Assembly (NCBI GenBank): GCA_000727475.1
Contig: KL647291.1
Coordinates: 444,457 to 508,456 of the forward strand
DNA length: 64,000 nt
Reading direction: 5' to 3'
Source: Sarcocystis neurona
Lineage: Eukaryota > Apicomplexa > Conoidasida > Eucoccidiorida > Sarcocystidae
The first letter of the stretch is position 1. Every line of letters begins with the position of its first letter. The position numbers were made by a program, and so were the translations under genes. The notes beneath the pieces were generated by a model. That model was given only the letters and a program-made list of their open reading frames with translations, did not search any database and was not told the origin of the DNA. Positions 44,761 to 56,500 of the stretch are shown piece after piece.

Positions 44761-47700
44761 ACGCGTGTGATGCATATATGTATATATATATATATATATC
44801 CAGTGTTTGAATGTGAATATGATATATATACATATATATATATATGTGTACGTGTGTATTTGTACGTGTGTGCGTTCAGCAAGTACGGAGGCCTATTTAA
44901 ATGTGGTTAGAAGCATTAGGTCACGTCTACGTGTCTGAGAGTAAATGCATATGTGTGAACACCCCGAACACCCCTAGAGACAATTATGCGTATTTGCATA
45001 CATTTCTATATGCATGCGGGTATACACATATGTATATATACACATTAACCTGTATATATATATATACATATATATCACCAATGTAAACACGTTTGTCCGT
45101 ATATACATGCACACACTTATACATACATATATAAATGCATGTATTTATCTATGTGCGTAGGTGCGGATAATACATATGCACATGTACGTGTGCATGCATA
45201 TGTGTATCTGCACCAGCTGTAGTATAAATAAATTATACGCATATATGTGTGCTTACTTATGCTGGTCCATAAAAAACCTATAGAGACGTACCTCGGAGGA
45301 TCTGTATGGCAGTATATATACGTGTGTACGTGTACCGATGAGCTGGTGGAGATGTGCACGTCTATCTGGGCGTCTGTACACATATATACGTATGTATAAA
45401 TGTATATGTGTGTGTACTAGGTGGGAGGGGTTAGGTGTACGTCGTCGGGTGTAAGTATCTGCAGTAGTGGGACTGAAGGATATTCGAACAATAAAGTGAG
45501 AAGTATCTGTGCGGTCAACTTTGCCATCCTGGGACATGTGCGGCATCGACGTCTCAGTCAGAAAAATTGAAGAACGTGCCAGTGCTACTGTCTGGCTGCT
45601 GCTGCGACTGCTGCTCTGGTGCTGCCACTGCTGCCCCTGCTGCTCTTGCTGCTGCCGCTGCTGCTCTTGCTGCGGCTGCTGCTCTTGCTGCGGCTGCTGC
45701 TCTTGCTTTTGCTGCTGCTCTTGCTGCTGCTGTTGCGTTTGCTGTTGCTGGCTGTGATGGGGGTTGTGTGGAACGCAGCTCTGATGGGAGAAGAGCCTCT
45801 GGCGAAGAAGAGCAAGCTGATTTGAAAGCGGCCAGAAGCGCCCTGCAAAAGAGGAGAGACGCCGCGAAGCAAAAGAAGACACACCTCTACATAGACGGCG
45901 AAAAGAGGACAAAAACGTGATGAGAAACACAGGACAGCGAGGGCGATCTGCTGCAGCTGCGTCTGTCCAAAGAAGGAAGGCGTCTACGCAGTGTATCGCT
46001 GGGGAGGGGATATCTCTCTATACATGTGTAAGCATTGGTGCGTGCGAACACACTTATATGCACGTGTGTACCTCCGCATATATTTATATGTAATCGTGAA
46101 CAGATCCCTGTAAAAAGGAGGGGAATCCTCGCAGCAAGCGCGTTGGGACAAGAGAGGAAGAGATCGGAGACGCGCAGGTATGCGCCGGGAAGACTCTGTG
46201 GCGGAGAACGGCCACGCACACATGCGTACAAAAATGGAATTACGCATGAGATAGGTGTACACATCACTTGTAGAAGTGTTACACACAGTAGGTCCGTTAA
46301 TCCCTACATGCATCCATATATATATATATATATCAGCTACTACGTGTATCCATATATATATATATATGTGGAAGTACGTGGATGCTCCGCACGTGTCGGT
46401 TTAGTCGCATGGGGTGTTAAAAGTATCTTCCCGGTCTACCAGCTGTTGCAACATATTGGTGATTCCTGTCGGTCGGCAAACAAGTCGGACTAGCCAGGTT
46501 CGTCGACTTCCCCTGTGTACCACGGGAAAAGGGGATAGTCTATGTCATGTCGTCTGTGTACCTCCTTGCTGTAGACATGGACGGACACGTGCGCAGGAGA
46601 TTTACACGGTACGCCGTCGCGCCGACGCATGTCCGTGGAGATTCTGAACGCCCACACACGTGTATGTATATGTGTATATGTGTGTGTATGTGTATATATT
46701 CATGTGTGTGTGTGTGTGTTTACACATGCATATGTCGACGTACGCACGTGTCTCCGCAGAGACGGGCAGAGATCTGCATTCCCGTTCATTAGAGGGGCAG
46801 ACAGTGTTTTGTCTCAAGGTCACGGGTCCCTGTCTCCAGAGGACGTACTCAAATGTTAGGAGATGTTTTCAGGGGTATGAAGCCGTTTTCGGCGCGAGCT
46901 CCAGCAGCAAGTGCCCCGACCCTGCGCGTCAAACACTATTGTGTGTGGAGCTGCGCACTTGAAGCGAAGGCACGTCGTGTATGCGTGAATGTGTATGTAC
47001 GTATATATATATATACAGAGAGAGAGGGATATATATGCATAAACAAACACACAAACACACAGACACGGACAGACGCACGTGGGTACAAATGAGAGTATTC
47101 GCACTAACGCTTGCTGCGTAGACAGTTCGTAAAGACACTCCGACGTCGGCAACGTCGATGCCTTCTCTGCGTCTTTGGTGGACGCGAAACACCATAGATA
47201 GCATGCGGAGACACGTGTGACTGCTTCTATTTCGTCGCATTATCATACGGCCCGGTGCAGCTGCGTCGCTGCCCTTACGCATGTAGCGTATTCATGCGTG
47301 CGGCACGCAGTAGCAGGAGACAAGTCTGCGTGCGCGCAAGCCAGCATCCGTACTAAGGTACATACAAATAGGTACACAACTACCAATGTATAAGGGTGTG
47401 TGTGGTGGATTACCGTGATCCGGGTGAGAGCTAATATGAACAACGCCTGGCGTTTTCAAGAAACGGAAACGACAAAGAACCCGTCTCTTCGAATAACCTG
47501 TGTGGGTCAGTTGACACGTCAGCAGGCAGCAGACGCATTTGCAACCGGAGACCGCATTCATCGAGCCACTTCGTTAATAACACAGAGGTGCACAGAGACA
47601 GGTTCCTGGGCGGACAACCGAACGTCTGGATGAGCGCTCTGGGGCTGTTCGCGGAATAGCAGACCCGAGAGAGTCTACGAAACAGATCAAGGCAACAGCA

Positions 47701-48709
47701 GCAGCAGCAGCACACGCAGCGACGTACCAAACGCAGTACGACATGCGACAGGCGCGCTCTAGCTACAAACTCAAATGTTTGTGTACATGTTTGTACGTGT
47801 GGTGTGTGTGTGTGTGAGAGAGAGAGATACATATATGTGTGTACGTATGTGTAGATACATACACTTCGAATGTTTTCAATTACTGTAGTTGGTCAATAAT
47901 TGTTCACATAGACACTCTGCCCTCGTGACACAGATGAGCCGCTCTGCCGCGCAGGTGCACCACTCGATAACATGACCGATATGCACACACATCTGACACA
48001 CGCAGATTTATCTGTTTTGTATACATGGGTGTCCGCTAGTATTTCTGTCTATAGTGGACCACATGTATACCCGTTCTATCTGCCTTCGCGTAATGGTGCC
48101 TCTTGGATACTGCATGTACAGCTGTGATGCACTCACACGCACGGCTGCGCGTTTACATCTGTGCCGTTACCGGGAAACGGCGTCGCGGACAGATATTCAT
48201 CTGATTTTTTGTTGTTCATGTATGTTAAGCGTGAGGTGCGTATTAAGAGCTACATATACTTAAAGGTAGGTACGGGTACGTGTGTATATATATATATATA
48301 AATATGTTCACGACTACAAACATTTGCATATGTATCATTTCTGACTGCCTCCATATATTAACATTTCTGATACTCGCACATATAGATTGTGAAGACCGGC
48401 GGGGCGCAAGAGGACAAACAAAAACGGCGTAAGTGGCGGGGACCGGAGATAAAAAGATTGGAAGGGAAGGTGAAAAGCGTGGGTATCGTAGGTGTAGGCA
48501 CACGTGTGTATACATCAGTGTTCAAGTACAATCGTATACTTACATATTTATCGCCTCCAGTGTATAGGGATGCAGAACCGCTCCGCTGGCGCCACTGTCT
48601 ATGTGTACGCACAGAATGCCTGTCTACCTAACTCGAGGTTACCACGTGTATGACTGTGTGTGTGTGTATTTATGAACCGAGATAGCAGGAGAGAGGGCGG
48701 GAGACGTAG
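44761..48709. other. Microsatellite-rich stretch between TFIIF beta and a CAG-rich block
   Basis: TA, TG and TATG repeats dominate (for example 44775-45070, 45115-45250, 46315-46368, 46655-46735, 48280-48302). The 18-bp minisatellite at 45649-45750 is listed separately. Short frames such as 47436-47633 and 48389-48631 on the + strand are unassigned. The terminal exon of TFIIF beta may lie here but I could not place it. Confidence 0.5.
45567..45920. repeat. CTG-rich 18-bp minisatellite, open on both strands
   Basis: About four and a half copies of an 18-base unit, GCTGCTGCTCTTGCTGCG, run from about 45649 to 45750 inside a longer CTG-rich tract. Read on the + strand, 45567-45920 gives an Ala/Leu tract followed by a charged tail (DLKAARSALQKRRDAAKQKK). 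Read on the - strand, 45253-45930 gives a Gln/Glu tract with repeating QEQQPQ. Either could be a real homopolymer-rich exon or neither. The period is a multiple of three, which both readings need. Confidence 0.5.
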
Positions 48710-49676
48710 GTGTCGGTTTTGATACGTGTTTGCCGTCTACGTGTGGACCGCGTGCAGGCGCGACACTTAGTGCGCAGAGCGGTGCATGCGAAACATTCCT
48801 TCAGAGCTGAATACGAAGCGCTAGAATTTTCTTCTTCCCCGCCTTCTGTGGCAGCGAGCAGCAGCGCCCTCCGCCGCCGCACGGCCCAAGCAAGACGCTT
48901 GCACACTGGGTACTCCATCTCACGTGGTCTCCCACACACGAGCAGCACAGGCAGAAGCAGCAACACGGGCAACCGCAGAGGCAGAAGCGGCAGCAGAAGC
49001 ACCAGCAGGACAAGCAGAAGAAGGAGCAGCAGTGGAAGTGGAAGCAGCAGCAGCAGAGGCGAGCGCTGCAGAGAGGCAGAAATAGGGGCAGCGCAGAGCA
49101 GAGGGGAGCGCAGCTGCACAGTCGAAGAAAGTGCAGCAGCAAAGCAGAAGACAGACATCAGCAGATTCGAAACAGGAACACCAGTAGAGCTAAGGCAGGA
49201 GAAGCCGCAGGGTGTAAGCAGGAAAAGCCACCTTTTCCTGCTGATGCCCGTGGGGCAGCAGCAGAGGACGGCATTAGCATGCGGCAGTAGGAGGCCAGGG
49301 CAGTACGCAGCGGCAGTTTGCAGCCGCAGGAGCAGCAAAGAACGCTTGTTGAGGCGGAAGCAGTAGAATGATGGCCGAAGCGGGGGAGGCGGCCATCGCA
49401 GGGGCGAGATCAGCAGCGGACCAGCTCTCTGCGCTGCACAGAGCTCAGGAGAAGCAGCAGCGCACCAGCAGGACGAGCAGGAGCTGAGGAGACTCGCCGT
49501 GTCGCCACGTGCAGCACCAGCGTTAGTGGGGAAATGCAAAGCGCCAGCACAAGTAGATGCAGCAGGAGCAAACGTAGTCGTCCCTGGGTTGCATGTGACC
49601 GAAAATCGTCGCATCAGCAGTCACCCAACGACCCATCGCGGCGCGCAGCTCTGGTAGCCGTGGGGGAGTCTAGAAC
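48710..49676 (+). other. CAG-rich open region, possible split gene of unknown product
   Basis: An open frame 48710-49366 (218 codons) is Arg/Ser-rich with a segment VEESAAAKQKTDISRFETG. A second, offset frame at about 49367-49676 reads HQQDEQELRRLAVSPRAAPA and continues to LHVTENRRISSHPTTH before TAG. Their compositions look protein-like and a splice or frameshift could join them, but I cannot name the junction or family. The reverse strand is also open (48670-49614), but as Leu-rich readings of CAG triplets. Confidence 0.3.
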
Positions 49677-50552
49677 CGTATAGTAAGTAAAAGAGCAGCT
49701 GAGGGGGTCGTCCCGCCGGAGGAGCAGCAGAAACAGCAGCAGCAGCAGCAACCAGCATTATGAGCTGATGCAGCAGCAGGAGCCGCTGCAACACCAGCAC
49801 AGCACCCGTAGCAGCAGCGGCTGAAGCAGTAGCAGCAGCAGCTGAAGCAGCAGCAGCAGCAGCGAAGGTTGCATGATTAGGTAGGTACGGCTTGCTATGC
49901 CGGTACACACGCGGCGGTTCCCCTACATCTGTGCAGGTTGTTTGTTTTTGCCTTTTCTTTGTCCTCTTTTAATAGACGGCTCTCTTTGGTCCCCCTTCAG
50001 ACGCTAGCAGCAGCTGCAGATGCAAGAGCAGCAGAAGCACTGGCAGCATGAAGGCGCCCTACTGGACGGCAGTGCTTCTCGCCTTCGGTTGCGGCTCAGC
50101 AGCGCCTTGTGCGAGGAAAACGGGGTAGTCCTTTTCATCTTTGGGAGCCGAGAAAGTCATTCTTTACTGCTTCCCTCGCTGCCGCTCCAACAGCAAAGAC
50201 CGAGCGTCGGACGATCGCTCTTCTTCCCTTGGCGCCGGTCCGCGGTGGTGCGGCGGCAGGTCCAGCTCCGGCGTAGTAGTCGACGGGCGCACAGCCGCGT
50301 CTGTGACTGCCTTTCATGCAGAGAGCGTTCTTTGTCCGATTCTTGGCTGCCGTGAACGTCTTCGCTTTCGTTCGCTACGTCACTTCCTCGTCTTTTCCAT
50401 GTCACGACTGTGGACCTGACACCACCTCCCCGTCCTCCACGTCCGCTCTCTTTCCCGCAAAGCAAGCGCCCCGCTTTTTCCTCGCCCAGTCGCCGCAGGG
50501 CACCCGACATTTCTTCTTACTTTTCTCTTCTCTTCCCTTTCTGGACGCCAAG
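49677..50552. other. CAG-rich tail and 5' flank of the V-ATPase subunit D gene
   Basis: CAG triplets continue to about 49870, then change to mixed, pyrimidine-rich sequence. The last 40 bases before the start codon (50513-50552) are rich in TTCTC/CTTCC. An in-frame ATG at 50316 precedes the proposed start by 79 codons and would add a hydrophobic leader, which is not expected for a cytosolic V1 subunit. Confidence 0.5.
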
Positions 50553-50587
50553 ATGTCGCAGGACATCCGCCCCGCCCCTACTCGCAT
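50553..50587 (+). CDS. VMA8: V-ATPase subunit D exon 1
   Basis: 35 nt encoding MSQDIRPAPTR plus AT of the next Met codon, which is split by the intron (AT|G). The donor is GTAAAT. The PTRM motif is conserved at the start of subunit D proteins. Confidence 0.8.
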
Positions 50588-53500
50588 GTAAATCACCAAC
50601 GCACGCATCTTCCGTGCACACCTCTATCTGCTTCACGTGTCACTCTGTGTGCGTACATGGATACGTGTGTTGCAGCTGTTTGTTGTGTGCCTGTCCTCTA
50701 TGTTACTACCCGTTTCTCTCCCTCTTTCTCTTCGTCCTGTGAAGCAGGTTGATCACTTTTTCCCGTACCCCCCGTGTGACGCAGGCAACGACCACATGCG
50801 CCCGCCGCAGATTTAGAAGTGCAGTATGGCGTGCGGCCCCTTCTCGGACAAGACACCACCAGTTCTTCTCCTGTGACTGCCTGCTGCTGCGCTTGCCCGG
50901 GCACACCAGTCATCATTCCTGCTGCTATTGTTCCCTGTCTCCTAGGCCAGTGCTTCTGCGGCCGTCCTGTGGCCTGCGGCTGCTGCCAACGTCACTGGAG
51001 ACGCTGCCGTTCCGGCGCTTGTTCGGCCTCCTGCTGTCCTTCCCGTTGTCGCTGCACTTGCTGCCGTGCTCGCGCTTTTGCCCTTGTTGCTGCTCGAGCT
51101 GCCGCTGCTGCTGCTACTGCTGCCTGTGTGTCATTCCTGCCCTGTTGCGCCCGTCCCACTGCCCGCCCAGCTTTATACCGTCTGCGGGCCGTGTTGTCTC
51201 TGGCTGACGCGGTTGCGATTTCCAACTCGCGGTATGTGCTGCTCCCTCTCGGGTGGACGCAAGGGCACTGTCCGCGTCCTTCTGGCGTCTACGTGACTGA
51301 AGAAGAGGAAAACAGGAGAAACAACAAGCTAAACACAATGCAATCGACTGAAGCAAAAAAACTCTCGCGCGACCGCGAACGTGTTTTACGCACCTCTGTG
51401 TACCTATACTCCAGTCTTCACAATCGTCTGGACGTACGCCTATGTATGTATGTAGACACTACACAAATACATATATATATATGTAGAGGCACTGTAGACT
51501 CATAAGTACACATGTACATATATATATAGATATATATATATATATGTATTCTCGCAAGCACTATACACACGGAAGTATATATATATATATGCAGGCACTA
51601 TAGACACATAAGTAGACATATATATATATATATGCACACATATGCATGTATGCGCAGACACTATCGAAAAATAAGTATATACATATATATGGGCAGGCAT
51701 TATAGACATATATATACACATATATGTACAGGCAAGGTAAAGACGTAAGTAGACATGTACATAGATATGTATACATATATATATATATTCTCGCAAGCAT
51801 TGTACACAAGAAAGTAAATATATATGTATATATATGTGTGTATATGTATACGCAGGCACTATAGATACATAAGTAGACATACACATATGTACACAAGTAT
51901 GCATGTATACGCGGACACTATCGGCAGGCATTATAGACATATATATATATATATGTATACGTACCCGCATGAATATACAGCTAGACAGGCACAGTCGCCA
52001 ATTTATCGTCGTGTGTGTGCACCTCGTGTAATGACGGTGCTCCTGCACAGATGTATGTAGAAACTTGTGCAAATAAATATATGCATGCGTATGTGTAGAC
52101 GCAGATGCACACGCAACATCATACATACACGTACATATGAATATCTATACGAACTTCAGCAGGTGCACATATATCATAGATATCTATATGTATAGGTGTG
52201 TATTATAGACACGCCGTCTTTTTTGTCCCGATGTATTGCTTGAACAAGACACAACACAGGGACAGCGAGAACTCTGTGGGCAGGCAGCCAGTGGAAGCTG
52301 CTGCAGCACCGCCTTCTTTGCAGACGAGTAGAAGTTGAGCTTCGCTACTGGCCCGCGCAGCAGCAGTTGTGTGGCCGCACACGTCGTCCACTGCCGCAGC
52401 TGTCTCTATCTCTCCGCCCCCCTACCGCCTGCGCGCGGCACCAGGTTCCGTCTCAGGCGCAGCACATCTTCCTGTGTCCCTTCTCCACAGACGTGTCTAA
52501 GCAGCAGGTCTCTCTCTTTTTCTGTCCCGCGCGTCTGCGTTCTCCTGCAACAGCACTACGGCGGGCTGAATCAATCGCCACCTCCCCATGACACGTCGTT
52601 GCCGTCGTGGCGGACGGTGCAGCAGCAGCAGCGCATGCCGCTTCGTCTTCTGTATACGTATGTGTAGCAGTTGTAGTAGTAGCTGCAGCAGTGGCAGCAG
52701 CAACACGGGTGCGTGCAGGCCCCCCCTCGCTGCTGTGTGCAAACTCCACCGCATGCAGGAGCGGTCTTCGAGCTCCGTTTTGTTTGAGGTGCTCACCCAC
52801 AATAGTAGTAGCGTACTACTTTTTCGTCGCTGCTGCTGCTGCTGCAGGTCGCTTATGACGATCATGAGCAAGCTGCCACTCGTACGTGTATGTACAAGTT
52901 CCTGTGCATGCACTTTTGTGGACGCCTCTCTATTACAGTGCGATGACGTATTTCTCGCTGGCGTTGCTCGTCATGCCGCCGCGCCTGCTCCTCTTGCTGC
53001 TGGTGCTGCTCCTCTTGCAGCTGCTGTTGGTGCTTTTCGCTGCTGCTGCTGCTGCTCGTTCTCCTCCTGATTTTCCTGAAGGCAGCCTTCTTCTCCTGCT
53101 TTCGCCGTTCTTGCTCTTTTGCTGTTGCTGGTAGGTTTCTGCAGGAACTTGGCGTGTGTCTGCTGCTGCCAGCCGTGTTCAGAAACACCTGCTTGAGAAA
53201 CTGTCGCAACTACTGTGCCCCTGCCACCGCACGCAGTGTGCCTGGAACACCTGCGTTGCTGCTGCTACTGGCCCTCCTGTCCGCGTGTGTCATGTTAGGT
53301 GACTCCTGTGTTGTTGCTCTTGCCAGTCAAACTGCTACTGCTCGTTCCGTTGCCTCCGTTGCTGCTGCTGCTGCTCGCGTTACGACGATTGTTGCTGCTG
53401 CTTCGCCCGCACCTACCACTCCTGCTGCCCCTCCCTTCCCGACCCTCCTGCAGTTGCTGTTCCTGATCCGTCCGGTCCGGCTGCTGCCGCTGGTGCGGCC

Positions 53501-56500
53501 ACTACTGCTGCTGGTGCACCCGCAGGGCTGCGGCTGCCACACCTGCTGCTGCTGTGGCTACTCGCCTATCGCGCTGCTGCGGCTGGAGGCACTGCCGCTA
53601 CTTGTGTACTGACGTTGCTGCTGCGGGTTGGTGGGGCTGCAGGAACCTCGGGATAATGAAGCAGAAACGCAGGGGCGCGTACCAAGGGTATCAGCTACTG
53701 AAGAAGAAGAGTGACGCACTCACGGCTCGGTTTCGAGGAATGCTCAAGCAGATTGTTCAGGTATGTGAGGTGTGGCCCCGGCAGAGGTACATTCGTCTCG
53801 TCTTCTCTGTAACTTCTCTATCTTCTCGTAGACGTCCGCTTCCACTCGCGACGCTGCTGTGGGAAAAGCTGTGCCATCACACGGCAGCAGACGTGCTGCT
53901 GTCGCTGTGTTGCTGTTTGTGCGGCCACACCGCATGCATGCGCTGCATGTGGCCACCACTGCTGCTCCTTGACAAACAGAACGCCCTCCCGCGTGGGGGT
54001 GTTGCAAAGCTACTGTTGCTGTTCTCACGCGTCGTGGTGCTGTCTCGCCAAGTCTGGAGAAAATGCGTTCCGCAGAGGCTCCACTACCGCTGCCGCTGCA
54101 GCTACTGTTGCTGCTGCTGTTGAGGGGGGTGGACCTCGGCGTTGCTGTGATAGTGGTGGTGGTGCTGCTGCTGCTGTTGCTTCTGCTCTGGGTTTTCGCT
54201 GCCGCGCCTTCGGACAAATGCTGCATGTGCGGCAGGGCTGCTGCTTTCTCGAAGCTGCTAAGACAGCAGGACGCCAAGGGAGAAACAGAGGAATATGGAA
54301 GGAGATTAGAAGACGTGGTATAAAAGAAGCCCACAAGTTTACTGGAGAGGAACAGCGACAAACGTAGTGTATACGTGCGTCGCCGTGCTGCGATCTGCTG
54401 CTGCTGCTGCCTCCAAAACGGCTTGTGTGAATGTTGAAGTGCTGCTGCTGCTGCAGAGGGTCGTCCACTGCGTCCCGCTGCTGCTATTGTCGGACATGCG
54501 TGTCGTGTAGGGCTGCCTCTAGCCGGATTCTTTTTGGCGTGCGTCTGTCCTCCTGCTGCATTCGAAGATTAGGAGAGAAAAAAGGAGGGAGAGCAATTAA
54601 CAGGTCCAAAGGAAGCTGGTAGATGTGTGCACAATGCTTAGCATGCCGACGAAGTGCAGCTTCATCGCCGACGTTTCGCCCTTCGCTTTAAAATCGTATC
54701 TCTTCTCCAGCAACGAACATACGTATAAAGTTATAGCACATATAGTTACATACATACGTACACATTGTAGCTATCTATCTATCCATATATATATATATAT
54801 ATATGTGTATACGCACACATTTTTGCTTTCCATCTGTCTACACAATATATATATATATGTATACATATAGGGAGAGAGAGCTTGTACGTGTCGGTATGGA
54901 TGTATATATATGTAGACACATAAAACGTCCATGCGTATACGTGTATACCCACCATCTCTGTTTATACTCGTACGGTTCATATGCACATAAATATATATAT
55001 ATATAGATATGCAGACGTAATACACGGAAATGTGTACGAACGTACCCCGTACGTATATATATATATATACATATGTATAGAAATATGTGTGTGTATATAT
55101 ATATGTATATATATGTGTCTACTGACGTTCTTTGTACAGAGAGGTGATAGACAAAGATCAGTTTATGAGCCCGAAAACACAGATACTCATCTCCCTGCGT
55201 CTCGTATAGTGTCCACGAGGCGTATGCCAGTCGGCAGGCGAAGGTCAAGACTAATATATGCATATATATGTATATATGTATATGTACATCTATGTATTTA
55301 TGTAATAGATGTATATGGATATATGTGCCACCGAGTCGGTATGCTGATGCTGCTTTGTTGGGACGCTGCTGCCGTATTGCAGCAGGTGCTGGGCCGTACC
55401 CCAGCAGGCGAGGTGCTGCTCGTCTTCAGGACACTCTCTGCTGTTGCGGTTTTCCACTTTCTACGTCTATATATACATATATATATGCATATGTGTGGGG
55501 TTTAAATATAGGATGCTGCTGCTGCTTTTGCATTTGTACATACTTGAATGTAAAGGGTAGACCCGCTCATATGTCCATGTGTGTAGGATGCTGCTGCTCC
55601 TGTGTATATATGGGGTGTTCGTGCTCTTGCATGTATGCACATAAACATATGTGTAGGATTCTGCGGGTTTTTCCGCTGCTCTTGTAGACAGAATTGTAGA
55701 TTTGATACCGCTGCTCCGCTGTTTACGGGTAGTTGTATACAATACTGTTCTTCCTATATATGTATATATGTATGGCACTGCTGCATTACAGAGGGCAAAA
55801 TACTGGGACTTCTATACATACACGTGTAGATGACAGTAATCTGCGTAGAAGCTTATGTACGTAGGTTACTACTGCGCCTCTCCTGGGTTGCTGTAGTATG
55901 CGTTGGGCTGCTGCTGTTGCTTCCCACTGCCGTCGCTCCTGCGGCTACGCGGAAATGTTCCTCTTGGCCCCTCCTGCAGTTTTCAGGCCAGACCGTCTTT
56001 GTGCTTCTTTCCTGCGGTGGCCTGTCAAAGCGTCATCTGTTCTACAGGAATAAATTTTTCTTCACGCCTTCCTCAGACCCACAAACGTTCCTCCTTCACA
56101 TAAGCGTGGTGTTGTTGGCTGTTTTTATTTTCGCTCTTCTTTTGGTGCTGCTTTTCGACTGTCTGCTGCGTCTACGCTTGCGACTGCTGCTGCACTGGCT
56201 GACCTCCCTTCTGCTGCTGTGGCCGCTACTACTAGTGCTGCTGCTGCGTTTCCCCTGCTACTGCTGCAGCAAGTCCAGCTTTGTCTTCTTGTTTCCCATT
56301 CTGCTGCTGCCCGCGCGCCAGTTGTCGTTTTGCGCTGGTGCTGCTGCTGCGGCGTCCGCCGCTCCTCCCGCCGCTCCACTTTTGCTGCTGGCGCTCCTCC
56401 CCCTCCTGCTGCCGCGACGGTGGCGTCGGCGTCCCTCCCGCGTTGCTTTCCACTTTCGCCAGTGCTTCTTCTCCTTCGTTGCTCTCTGCAGCGGGTGCTG

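Noticed and set aside
50316..50591. Earlier in-frame ATG for V-ATPase subunit D
   Set aside because: It would add 79 residues with a hydrophobic, signal-like start to a cytosolic V1 subunit. The family starts right at the MS..I.P.TRM segment encoded from 50553.
53154..53612. 152-codon Leu/Ala-rich + frame
   Set aside because: Inside V-ATPase subunit D intron 1, immediately before exon 2. Composition is explained by CTG repeats and no family motif is visible.
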